This document shows, in pieces, positions 1-6,192 of a stretch of 9,184 nt of DNA. Made by a program: the position numbers and the translations under genes. The stretch spans positions 1 to 9,184 of the forward strand of contig CALRLF020000119.1 of NCBI GenBank assembly GCA_943368475.1, given 5' to 3'. The notes under the pieces are model-generated. The model was given only the letters and a program-made list of their open reading frames with translations. It searched no databases and was not told where the DNA came from. Positions within the stretch are counted from its first letter, which is position 1. Each line of letters begins with the position of its first letter. Source of the DNA: UBA1930 sp943368475. Lineage in GTDB: Bacteria; Bacteroidota; Bacteroidia; Chitinophagales; Chitinophagaceae.

Positions 1-138
1 ACAAATCCAAACACTAGTTCCAAGCCGTTCAGTTTATTTCCAAGCAGCAATACATATTCTAATCTTTTGTAACTTTAATCAGCTCCAGTCCCAGCAGCGG
101 TAAACCCATTACCCAACTGCTTCAATGCGTGGGGCGTT
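1..138 (+). repeat. 138-base perfect direct repeat, copy 1
   Basis: Identical base for base to 1443-1580, with a constant offset of 1442. It may continue left of the window. The identity ends exactly after GTT, the attC crossover box, with GGCTGC following here and ATGCGC in the other copy. Two attC sites carrying the same body therefore sit on either side of cassettes 1 and 2. Confidence 0.97.
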
Positions 139-146
139 GGCTGCTA
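1..146 (+). other. attC site, right part (end of upstream cassette)
   Basis: Centre, L' arm and R' box of an attC whose left part lies outside the window. The L' arm is at 111-128 (ACCCAACTGCTTCAATGC) and the R' box is GTTGGCT at 136-142. Bases 1-138 are identical to 1443-1580, inside the complete site at 1388-1587, so the missing left half can be predicted from that copy. The ten bases GTTGGCTGCT at 136-145 already belong to cassette 1 apart from the G, and pair with AGCAGCCAAC at 632-641. Confidence 0.85.
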
Positions 147-166
147 TACGGTGACACTTCAAAAGA

Positions 167-625
167 ATGACCAATCATAATAACATACTGACAAAACAAG
201 AACAACGCCTTCCTAAATCCATTCTTGACAAAGCAATAAAAAGTACAAATGAGTTTGGCTGGGCCCAAGAAGACTTTCCGGAAGTCATTGAAGCTGCTAG
301 GAAAATAAAACTCGCAGTTATTGGCGGACAAGTTCAATACGTCTTGCCTGATGGAATTTGTGAGCTATATTGGTTAAGTTATGACCCCGCTGAAAGACAG
401 ATAAATGAAACATGGCTGACTTATTGCGACCGAACTGCAAATGAATGTTTGGAGAAATTCAACAAACTTATTGCAACAACGAACATTGAAGAAGAAGCTG
501 TGACAAATTTTCCATTTTTGGCTGATAAAAAGAAAAGTGGTATTGACATAGATAAGTTTTTAGCTTTCATTTTGTACTTTGACGACAAGGAAACATATTT
601 GTTTGACAAAGAGCAAAACGACTAA
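167..625 (+). CDS. Unrecognised soluble cassette protein (152 aa)
   Basis: Sole gene of cassette 1, starting 30 bases after the cassette boundary and ending just before the R'' box at 632. The start is fixed: an in-frame TGA lies at 152-154, and no other ATG, GTG or TTG falls between it and 167. I do not recognise the family. There is no signal peptide or membrane segment. The protein is acidic, with a polar N-terminus and a likely helix around residues 17-50. A compact strand-rich stretch around 50-90 contains IGGQVQYVLPDG, CELYW and ETWLTYCDR, followed by an ECLEKF helix. The mix of aromatic residues and conserved-looking glycines suggests a small folded domain rather than a chance reading frame. 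Single-domain orphans of this size are typical integron cargo. An immunity or antitoxin role is conceivable but nothing here shows it. Confidence 0.75.
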   Translation: MTNHNNILTKQEQRLPKSILDKAIKSTNEFGWAQEDFPEVIEAARKIKLAVIGGQVQYVLPDGICELYWLSYDPAERQINETWLTYCDRTANECLEKFNKLIATTNIEEEAVTNFPFLADKKKSGIDIDKFLAFILYFDDKETYLFDKEQND

Positions 626-631
626 AAGTAC

Positions 632-834
632 AGCAGCCAACAAGGGGTTTTCTGCTATGCTGGCTGAAGAATATAAACTTATCGTTCCGTTCGCTTATCA
701 TATGCAGTCCGACCTTGGCGAATAAAGCCGGGTTATAGAATATAACATCAGCTGTAATAATTTTACTCACCTTCGGTTCGGGCTGAAGAATTACAGAATA
801 TCAGCGCAGCAGAAAGCCCTGGCCGTTGTGCGTC
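632..834 (+). other. attC site of cassette 1
   Basis: The R'' box AGCAGCCAAC (632-641) is the exact complement of the cassette 1 start at 136-145. The L'' arm (644-662) pairs with the L' arm (802-820) at 15 of 19 positions, sharing TTTCTGCT. The R' box GTTGTGC is at 825-831. The roughly 140-base centre contains GGCTGAAGAAT twice (661-671 and about 780-790). In the array, R'' and R' match only over the last four bases (CAAC/GTTG), because the R' half now belongs to cassette 2. Confidence 0.88.
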
Positions 835-868
835 ATACTATCAGATTTCATAAACAGACATTGCAAAG

Positions 869-1378
869 ATGGAAACAAGTCCAAGAATAAAATCAAATCT
901 AATACCACTTGACAATACAGTAGAGTTGTTAAGTAAAATAATATTAGTTGTAATGTGGGGTTTGATATTTTATACTATGCTAAAATTACCGGCAATAATT
1001 CCAATTCATTTTAATGCAAATGGTCAAGCAGATAATTATGGAAACAAAGCAGCTATTTTAATTTTACCAATTATTCCAACAATAATGTATTTAGGTTTGA
1101 CTATGTTGAATAGGTATCCTCAGGTTTATAATTATATGACAAAAATTAACGAGGACAATTCACAGTATCAATATACTATTGTGATAAGAATGTTGAGATT
1201 TATGATTTTGGTTATTCTATTAATTTTTACATGGATAATTCTTTTAACTTATTTGACAACAATTGGCGTTACTAGTGGGTTAGGGTTTTGGTTTTTGCCA
1301 TTAACATTGGGTCTTTTATCTATTCCAATTATAATTACAATAAGTCTATTACTTAAGAAAAAGAATAACATTAATTGA
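869..1378 (+). CDS. DUF1648-domain integral membrane protein
   Basis: A 169-residue protein with four predicted membrane segments at about residues 22-40, 62-80, 107-132 and 140-163. Between the first two lies the DUF1648 signature: LP at 40-41, then IPIHFNANGQADNYGNK at 44-60, with the usual H-F-N, G-x-A-D and K positions. This domain occurs in SdpI-type immunity proteins and in many uncharacterised small membrane proteins. The protein is shorter than SdpI and its function is unknown. It is the only gene of cassette 2. It starts 43 bases after the boundary with no clear Shine-Dalgarno, and ends ten bases before the R'' box. Codon use is visibly more AT-rich than in the DinB gene of the next cassette. 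An immunity role is possible from the family link but is not demonstrated. Confidence 0.87.
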   Translation: METSPRIKSNLIPLDNTVELLSKIILVVMWGLIFYTMLKLPAIIPIHFNANGQADNYGNKAAILILPIIPTIMYLGLTMLNRYPQVYNYMTKINEDNSQYQYTIVIRMLRFMILVILLIFTWIILLTYLTTIGVTSGLGFWFLPLTLGLLSIPIIITISLLLKKKNNIN

Positions 1379-1387
1379 TGAGTACGA

Positions 1388-1587
1388 ACGCACAACAGTG
1401 CATTGTAGCAATTGGTACTTCAGAATAAGTTTTCAGCGCATTACAAATCCAAACACTAGTTCCAAGCCGTTCAGTTTATTTCCAAGCAGCAATACATATT
1501 CTAATCTTTTGTAACTTTAATCAGCTCCAGTCCCAGCAGCGGTAAACCCATTACCCAACTGCTTCAATGCGTGGGGCGTTATGCGCA
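1388..1587 (+). other. attC site of cassette 2
   Basis: The R'' box ACGCACAAC (1388-1396) is the complement of the cassette 2 start GTTGTGCGT at 825-833. The L'' arm (1400-1416, GCATTGTAGCAATTGGT) pairs with the L' arm (1553-1570, ACCCAACTGCTTCAATGC), with two mismatches and one bulged base. The R' box GTTATGC is at 1578-1584. The centre, L' arm and GTT are identical to the first 138 bases of the window. Confidence 0.9.
1443..1580 (+). repeat. 138-base perfect direct repeat, copy 2
   Basis: Identical to 1-138. It covers the centre, L' arm and the GTT of the R' box of the attC of cassette 2. The lack of any substitution indicates either recent duplication or recent capture of two cassettes that share the same attC body. 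The two copies could also act as homology for deletion of the 1442 bases between them. Confidence 0.97.
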
Positions 1588-1622
1588 ACAAAGACAAACT
1601 AACTACTCTAAATTCTTAACCA

Positions 1623-2111
1623 ATGATTCGCGATATATTCAATGACCTGCTCATTCAAAATCAATTAAGTTGCCAATTTACCTTCAATGAACTCTCTTCT
1701 GAGAACATCCAATACAAGCTCACAGAGCAGGCGGCATCTGCTGGGTTCATTTACCGCCATATTGGTGAGACTATGATCTTGTTTGGCTATTTCTTTGGCT
1801 TTCCACCAGAAGTACCTAATACAACCATGGGCGCCACTGACATTGGTCAAGGCAACCGGTTGGAAGAAAGCCGTGAACTGGTTGAGAAGGGATATGCGCT
1901 ACTGAAGTCCATAATAGACGATAACTCCGACTCAGACTGGCAGAACATGATTGAAACTCCGTTCTTCGGCACGGTCACAAAGGCCAGACTATTTGCCCAT
2001 GTGCTTTACCATACAGCATACCATGCAGGTCAGATTTCATTAACACTCAAGAAAGGAAACGCACCTACGCAGGTGGTTAGCACCGTAGTAGAAGAGGCCG
2101 AAAGAAGGTAG
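1623..2111 (+). CDS. DinB-like putative metal-dependent protein
   Basis: A 162-residue protein, the usual length for the DinB/YfiT four-helix-bundle superfamily. Three histidines fit the metal site of that fold: H46 in YRHIGE near the end of the first long helix, then H130 and H134 in the fourth-helix motif YHTAYHAGQI. H126 lies nearby. Members include bacillithiol- and mycothiol-dependent transferases and many uncharacterised proteins, and the substrate cannot be read from the sequence. The protein is probably cytoplasmic, as no signal peptide is present. It is the only gene of cassette 3, starting 44 bases after the boundary. Its base composition is clearly richer in G and C than the other genes of the window, which suggests a different source genome. 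A thiol-linked detoxification role is possible but is inference only. Confidence 0.87.
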   Translation: MIRDIFNDLLIQNQLSCQFTFNELSSENIQYKLTEQAASAGFIYRHIGETMILFGYFFGFPPEVPNTTMGATDIGQGNRLEESRELVEKGYALLKSIIDDNSDSDWQNMIETPFFGTVTKARLFAHVLYHTAYHAGQISLTLKKGNAPTQVVSTVVEEAERR

Positions 2112-2121
2112 TGCAAACTGG

Positions 2122-2259
2122 TGCGCATAACATTGGCTTCACACAATGCGGGCTGAGGAACAAGGATTCGTCTTTGAAGCTTTGTGCATCTTCAGTACAT
2201 TAGCTAAGCTGACGTAACACGGAGCCCCGTACTGTGTGAAGCCCCGAACGTTAGCGGTC
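2122..2259 (+). other. attC site of cassette 3
   Basis: The R'' box TGCGCATAAC (2122-2131) is the exact complement of the cassette 3 start GTTATGCGCA at 1578-1587. The L'' arm (2135-2154, GGCTTCACACAATGCGGGCT) pairs with the L' arm (2223-2243), with two mismatches and one extra G. The R' box is GTTAGCG at 2250-2256. The centre holds further short complementary stretches. The L'' and L' arms here are a different sequence family from those of cassettes 4-6. Confidence 0.9.
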
Positions 2260-2302
2260 ATGCTAAAAGCGACACCAATTGAGACAGTAAATTTAATAAA
2301 AT

Positions 2303-3004
2303 ATGACTTTAAAAATTGCAATTCTTGGCGACTTCAATCCTGTTTACTCAACGCATCATGCTTTGAATGACAGTATTAGACAAGTCCAAAAAATATTCAA
2401 AGAAGAAATTCAATTTGATTGGATTTCTTCCGACATACTTAATTTCAAAACTGCATTTCAAAATATGTATTGTGGACTTTGGATTGCCCCAGGTTCACCA
2501 TATAAAGACATGGAGAATGTATTAAAAACAATAACCTATGCCAGAGAAAATAATATTCCGACATTTGGAAATTGTGGTGGTTTTCAACATATGATAATTG
2601 AGTTTGCAAGAAACGTTTGTGGCATCACAAATGCTGACCATGAAGAAACTAATCCTAATTCAACAGACCTATTGATTTCAAAATTGTCTTGTTCGTTAGT
2701 TGAGCAAGAAGAAGAATTGACAATTATAGATACAAATTCAATTTTATTTCACACAATAAAAAAAGACAAATTATTAGGAAGATATTTTTGCAGTTATGGG
2801 ATTAATAGCAAATATATCGACACTTTAAAATCAAATGAACTCAAATTAACCGCAATATCGGAAGACGGACAAGTAAGAGCTTTTGAAATAGCTAACCATC
2901 CATTTTTTGTCGGAACGTTATTTCAACCAGCCTTGACTTCAACCATTAGAGAGCCTAACCCTTTGATAATTGAATTTGTTAAACAAAGTATAACCAAGGC
3001 ATAA
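2303..3004 (+). CDS. CTP synthase C-terminal-like glutamine amidotransferase homologue
   Basis: A 233-residue class I glutamine-amidotransferase fold without the synthetase half of CTP synthase. It opens with the strand KIAILGDFNP. Residues 58-68 (GLWIAPGSPYK) form the oxyanion-loop region. The nucleophile-elbow equivalent is FGNCGGFQH at 88-96, with C91 as the likely nucleophile. The C-terminal motif reads HPFFVGTLFQPAL (199-211) where active CTP synthase has FHPE, so the catalytic His and Glu are replaced by Gln208 and Ala210. A known group of stand-alone CTP synthase C-terminal-related proteins also carries FQP at this point. Glutaminase activity is therefore doubtful and the substrate is unknown. 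The only gene of cassette 4, it starts 52 bases after the boundary and is AT-rich, like its neighbours downstream. Confidence 0.85.
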   Translation: MTLKIAILGDFNPVYSTHHALNDSIRQVQKIFKEEIQFDWISSDILNFKTAFQNMYCGLWIAPGSPYKDMENVLKTITYARENNIPTFGNCGGFQHMIIEFARNVCGITNADHEETNPNSTDLLISKLSCSLVEQEEELTIIDTNSILFHTIKKDKLLGRYFCSYGINSKYIDTLKSNELKLTAISEDGQVRAFEIANHPFFVGTLFQPALTSTIREPNPLIIEFVKQSITKA

Positions 3005-3013
3005 AAAGCACGA

Positions 3014-3150
3014 ACCGCTAACATCGGTTTGGCAATATGGCGGCTGAAGTGCTTCTATGAAGCATTTGTGCAAGGTTCAACAGTAGGAATTCTATTGAAC
3101 TTTTGTGCTAAAAATCCGCCACATCGCCAAGCCGAAAAACGTTATGTGCC
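3014..3150 (+). other. attC site of cassette 4
   Basis: The R'' box ACCGCTAAC (3014-3022) is the complement of the cassette 4 start GTTAGCGGT at 2250-2258. The L'' arm (3024-3043, TCGGTTTGGCAATATGGCGG) pairs with the L' arm (3116-3135) with three mismatches. The R' box is GTTATGT at 3141-3147. The centre contains nested hairpins: GTGCTTC/GAAGCAT around 3049-3065 and GTTCAA/TTGAAC around 3075-3100. Confidence 0.9.
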
Positions 3151-3187
3151 ATATTATGACAACCCTCAAACTGACAGACAACTATAA

Positions 3188-4468
3188 ATGAACATTGGAA
3201 TTTTTACATACGGAACACGAGGAGATTTACAACCTTATGTTGCATTGGCTCTTGGACTAATGGACAAAGGACATAAAGTAACCCTTTCTGCAACAGAAGA
3301 TTTTAAAGACTTTGTTGAAGGATTTGGAATAAAATTTGAACCACTTTGGGGTAATGCTGAGACAATAATGAACTCAAAGGAGGGACAAAGCATTTTGCAG
3401 ACAGAGAACTCAATAAAATTAATGAAGTATTATTTCAAAGTGCTTCACGACAATAGAGAATCATTGAGAAAAAGTTATTACCTAGCCATTTCAAAAGTTG
3501 ATTTTATCATTGCCAACTCAATGACACTTCCTATTGTAAGTGCCATTGCAGAAAAGCAAAGTAAAAAAGTTGCCTTAACCTATTTTATGCCACCAGTTGT
3601 TCCAACGACTGAATTTCCATTGGGCGACTTTGACTTTTTCAACTTTCCTTGGTATAATAAGTTTACTTACAAAATTGCACAAAGTTTCTTTTGGAAATTT
3701 ATCAAGCAAGACACCAACGAATATAGAAAACAATTGGGTTTGCCCGAATTAAAAGAGAATTTGATAACTTACCTCGACAAACAAAAAATATTGGATTTAT
3801 ACTGTTTAAGTCAGTCCTTAATACCACAACCAAAGGACTGGGAAACTCACCATAAAATAACTGGGTTTATAAATATTCCAAAACAAAAAAGAGAAACTCA
3901 TTTTTTAGACCAAACACCTGTTGAACTCACAGAATGGATATCAAAAGGAGATAAACCAATTTATATCGGTTTCGGAAGTAATGGAATTGGGAACACAGAA
4001 AAATTTTCTAAAATCCTGAAAGAAGTTTTAGAGAAAACCAATGAACGAATTTTGTTTTGTATGGGCTGGTCACAGTTCGACAATTTACCAAATCACAACA
4101 ACTTATTTGTTACAAAGTATGTGAATCACGAAACCATTTTGCCACAATGTAAATTAGGCGTATTTCACGGTGGAGCAGGAACTTTGGCAACAATGTTAAG
4201 ACACAATTTGCCAGTAATCATTGTTTCGTTTTATACAGACCAACCAACTTGGGGGAAAATAGTTGAGCGCAAGAAATTAGGAGTTCATATTCCAGTTAAA
4301 TCGTTATCATCGGACAAACTAATTTCAGCCATTCAAAAAACACAAACAGACGAGATTAAAAATAGCGTTACGATAATTGGACAACAAATCAGAAATGAAA
4401 ACGGGCTTGACAACGCAATAACTGAAATTGAAAAATATTTTAACGAAAAACAAAAATACGGCACATAA
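3188..4468 (+). CDS. GT1-family UDP-sugar-type glycosyltransferase
   Basis: A 426-residue two-domain GT-B enzyme of the MGT/UGT type, full length for the family. The N-terminal Rossmann domain opens with GIFTYGTRGDLQPYVALALGL, whose TRGDxQP signature is typical of the sterol- and macrolide-glucosyltransferase branch of GT1. The C-terminal donor-binding domain contains IYIGFGS (258-264), the sugar-nucleotide motif HGGAGT (327-332) and DQPTWG (351-356), all at the expected spacing. The likely reaction is transfer of a sugar from a nucleotide donor to a small lipophilic acceptor, which cannot be identified from sequence. No signal peptide is seen, so it should act in the cytoplasm or at the inner membrane face. 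First gene of cassette 5, it starts 46 bases after the boundary. Its stop codon TAA lies inside the R''-like box at 4460-4469. Confidence 0.9.
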   Translation: MNIGIFTYGTRGDLQPYVALALGLMDKGHKVTLSATEDFKDFVEGFGIKFEPLWGNAETIMNSKEGQSILQTENSIKLMKYYFKVLHDNRESLRKSYYLAISKVDFIIANSMTLPIVSAIAEKQSKKVALTYFMPPVVPTTEFPLGDFDFFNFPWYNKFTYKIAQSFFWKFIKQDTNEYRKQLGLPELKENLITYLDKQKILDLYCLSQSLIPQPKDWETHHKITGFINIPKQKRETHFLDQTPVELTEWISKGDKPIYIGFGSNGIGNTEKFSKILKEVLEKTNERILFCMGWSQFDNLPNHNNLFVTKYVNHETILPQCKLGVFHGGAGTLATMLRHNLPVIIVSFYTDQPTWGKIVERKKLGVHIPVKSLSSDKLISAIQKTQTDEIKNSVTIIGQQIRNENGLDNAITEIEKYFNEKQKYGT

Positions 4469-4472
4469 CACG
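4452..4472 (+). repeat. 21-base direct repeat with internal R'' box, copy 1
   Basis: Identical to 4852-4872, exactly 400 bases downstream. It contains the R'' box GGCACATAAC (4460-4469), complementary to the cassette 5 start GTTATGTGCC at 3141-3150. Here it overlaps the last codons and stop of the glycosyltransferase gene. It is followed by ACGAAAGTC and not by a recognisable attC, so this is either a truncated attC or one end of an inserted segment. Confidence 0.9.
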
Positions 4473-4504
4473 AAAGTCTTTTTGTGATCTAAAACAAATT
4501 AAAT

Positions 4505-4852
4505 ATGACAGTCATTTTAAACAACAAACATTACTTCTACTTATTGTTAACAATATTTGGAGGTGGACTTACATTTTATTTTGCAGTGCTTGGCATCATT
4601 GAACACAATGGAGATTTCGACAGTATAGAGTTCATTACGAGTACTTGGACAGACAATTATTATGCGAAGAGTCTGAGTTTTGACTTTTGGACGGGAACAA
4701 TCGCTGGCACGTTCTTTATACTAGTTGAGGGACTTCGCCTAAAAATGAAGAGAATTTGGCTATATCTTTTCTTAACTGTATGCGTTGCTTATGCTTTTGG
4801 TTTTCCACTATTCTTATTCATACGAGAACTACATTTAAGAAAACAGAAATAA
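4505..4852 (+). CDS. DUF2834-like small membrane protein
   Basis: A 115-residue protein with three predicted membrane segments at about residues 9-30, 60-78 and 84-105. The order of features matches the DUF2834 family: an extracytoplasmic loop with HNGDFDSIEFI, a membrane-entry DFWTG motif, a charged EGLRLKMKRIW turn, and a final FPLFLFIREL. Function is unknown in the family. It is the second gene of cassette 5, 36 bases after the glycosyltransferase stop and with no full attC between them. The gene sits inside a 400-base segment bounded by the 21-base direct repeats. It probably arrived as a separate cassette or insertion and is now co-mobilised with the glycosyltransferase. The start is the first ATG after the repeat and no strong Shine-Dalgarno is present. 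Confidence 0.8.
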   Translation: MTVILNNKHYFYLLLTIFGGGLTFYFAVLGIIEHNGDFDSIEFITSTWTDNYYAKSLSFDFWTGTIAGTFFILVEGLRLKMKRIWLYLFLTVCVAYAFGFPLFLFIRELHLRKQK

Positions 4853-4872
4853 AAAATACGGCACATAACACG
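4852..4872 (+). repeat. 21-base direct repeat with R'' box, copy 2
   Basis: Identical to 4452-4472. This copy carries the functional-looking R'' box (4860-4869) that begins the complete attC of cassette 5. It abuts the stop codon of the DUF2834-like gene. Confidence 0.9.
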
Positions 4873-4996
4873 GGCTTAGCAAAAGTGGCGGTAAATCGCT
4901 ACGCAGACAGTTTTGTGGTTAAAGAAAAATTGTACTCCGCATGAAAATTATTCATAAAAATCGCCACCTTCGCCAAGCCCGGGAACGTTAGCAGCA
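4860..4996 (+). other. attC site of cassette 5
   Basis: The R'' box GGCACATAAC (4860-4869) is the exact complement of the cassette 5 start at 3141-3150. The L'' arm (4871-4890, CGGGCTTAGCAAAAGTGGCG) pairs with the L' arm (4962-4981) at 17 of 20 positions. All three differences are A in L'' against C in L', which become T-G wobble pairs when the bottom strand folds. The R' box is GTTAGCA at 4987-4993. Confidence 0.92.
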
Positions 4997-5019
4997 ATAT
5001 AATCACATATACGTAACAT

Positions 5020-6165
5020 ATGGAATTATACATAAATAGAATATTGCAGATAGGTATCCTTTTAGGGATTGTATTTTTGGTAGGAGTGCCTGATATTTAT
5101 GGGCAAACTAAAAAATTTATTAAAATACAAAACATTATTGAGCAATCCACAGACACAAATTTGGCTGGTGTTGCCGTTTATATTAAAAAAGACAATCAAG
5201 AAGAATGGATTGGAGTATCGGGTTATGCGGATATAGCAAATAATATAAAGCTAAAGGCAGAAAATATCTTTGCTATAGGAAGTATCGGCAAAATGTATAA
5301 TGCAGTAGCAATACTTAAATTAACTGAAGAAGGGAAACTTGGGTTAGACGACTTATTAGAAAAGTATTTGCCCAAAGAAATAATTTCAAGAATACCAAAT
5401 GGACAAGTAATAACGCTAAGGCATTTATTATCACACCAATCTGGTCTTTTCAATTATGAAGCAGACACGACACTAAATCAGCAATATTTATCAGGTAACT
5501 TAAAACTTGATACACTTAGTCATCTAAATGCTTTACTACGTTATTCATTTAGTCATAAACCAAAATTTCTACCAGGTACTGCCTTTGAATACAGTAGCAC
5601 CAATTATGTCTTGCTTGCACTTGTAGTTGATAGTATTTTGCCCGAAGGACATACTGTGTATTTAAGAAATCTATTGGCTACAAATGAATATAAAAATACA
5701 TTTTATAGAGAAACCCCATCTAATAACCTTACACAACATTATGGTGACCTAAACAGGGATGCTAAAATTGAAAATCTAACCAAACAGTCAATTGAAACAA
5801 CAAATTGGTTTATTGGTGATGATGGCATATATGCAACTATTGGTGATGCTTCTCATTTTTTACAAAACCTAATTAACGAAAAAATTTTAAGCAAAGCATC
5901 ACTAAACCAAATGATGACTTGGAATAATGAAAAAAAACCTGACTACGGCTTGGGTTTAATGGCTGACAAAGGATTCCCATATAAATTTTTAGTTGGACAT
6001 TCTGGAAGAGGTATAGCAACCACCACTGAATTGTTTTACTTTCCAAAGCAAAAAATGACAGTTGCCATATTCTGTAATACAGGGATAAGGCAAGTATCCC
6101 CAATAATCAAAAAGCAATATTTAAAAATGCGAAGTAAAATTATTAAGAAACTTTTTCTTTTTTAA
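5020..6165 (+). CDS. Exported beta-lactamase-family serine hydrolase
   Basis: A 381-residue protein with an N-terminal signal peptide: a hydrophobic run at residues 9-23 and probable cleavage after DIYGQ near 29. The mature part has the penicillin-binding/class C beta-lactamase fold (Pfam Beta-lactamase). Its motifs are SIGK (88-91) with the nucleophilic Ser and general-base Lys, HLLSHQSGL (135-143), YSSTNY (191-196) with the catalytic Tyr, and HSGRG (327-331), the counterpart of KTG. In this broad group of esterases, peptidases and DD-carboxypeptidase-like enzymes the substrate cannot be assigned, and beta-lactam hydrolysis should not be assumed. It should act in the periplasm or outside the cell. 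It is the only gene of cassette 6, with its ATG 32 bases after the boundary. The C-terminus ends in a basic-hydrophobic tail (RSKIIKKLFLF) rather than an extra domain. Confidence 0.9.
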   Translation: MELYINRILQIGILLGIVFLVGVPDIYGQTKKFIKIQNIIEQSTDTNLAGVAVYIKKDNQEEWIGVSGYADIANNIKLKAENIFAIGSIGKMYNAVAILKLTEEGKLGLDDLLEKYLPKEIISRIPNGQVITLRHLLSHQSGLFNYEADTTLNQQYLSGNLKLDTLSHLNALLRYSFSHKPKFLPGTAFEYSSTNYVLLALVVDSILPEGHTVYLRNLLATNEYKNTFYRETPSNNLTQHYGDLNRDAKIENLTKQSIETTNWFIGDDGIYATIGDASHFLQNLINEKILSKASLNQMMTWNNEKKPDYGLGLMADKGFPYKFLVGHSGRGIATTTELFYFPKQKMTVAIFCNTGIRQVSPIIKKQYLKMRSKIIKKLFLF

Positions 6166-6192
6166 AACAATTTCATCTAATTAAAATATACA

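Noticed and set aside
632..834. Inverted repeats between genes as plain transcription terminators or REP-type repeats
   Set aside because: The arms are 60-140 bases apart, lack a T-run, end in a GTT box, and their outer boxes pair with the start of the same cassette. This fits attC and not a terminator or REP element.
167..1378. A toxin-immunity pair formed by the orphan and the DUF1648 protein
   Set aside because: They lie in separate cassettes with different end boxes and a full attC between them, so adjacency carries little information.
1..1580. Repeats as ends of an insertion sequence or transposon
   Set aside because: The 138-base copies are direct, not inverted. No transposase lies between them, and the intervening units are two ordinary cassettes.
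4756..4944. Small + strand reading frame over the end of the DUF2834-like gene and its attC
   Set aside because: It is an alternative frame of the membrane protein gene continuing into the attC, with no recognisable domain or start signal.
5223..6103. Minus-strand reading frames opposite the serine hydrolase and other genes
   Set aside because: They mirror strongly coding + strand genes with complete motifs and have no family resemblance of their own.
5020..6165. Calling the cassette 6 enzyme an antibiotic-resistance beta-lactamase
   Set aside because: It has the shared SxxK, Tyr and HSG motifs of a very broad hydrolase family, and nothing in the sequence indicates beta-lactam specificity.
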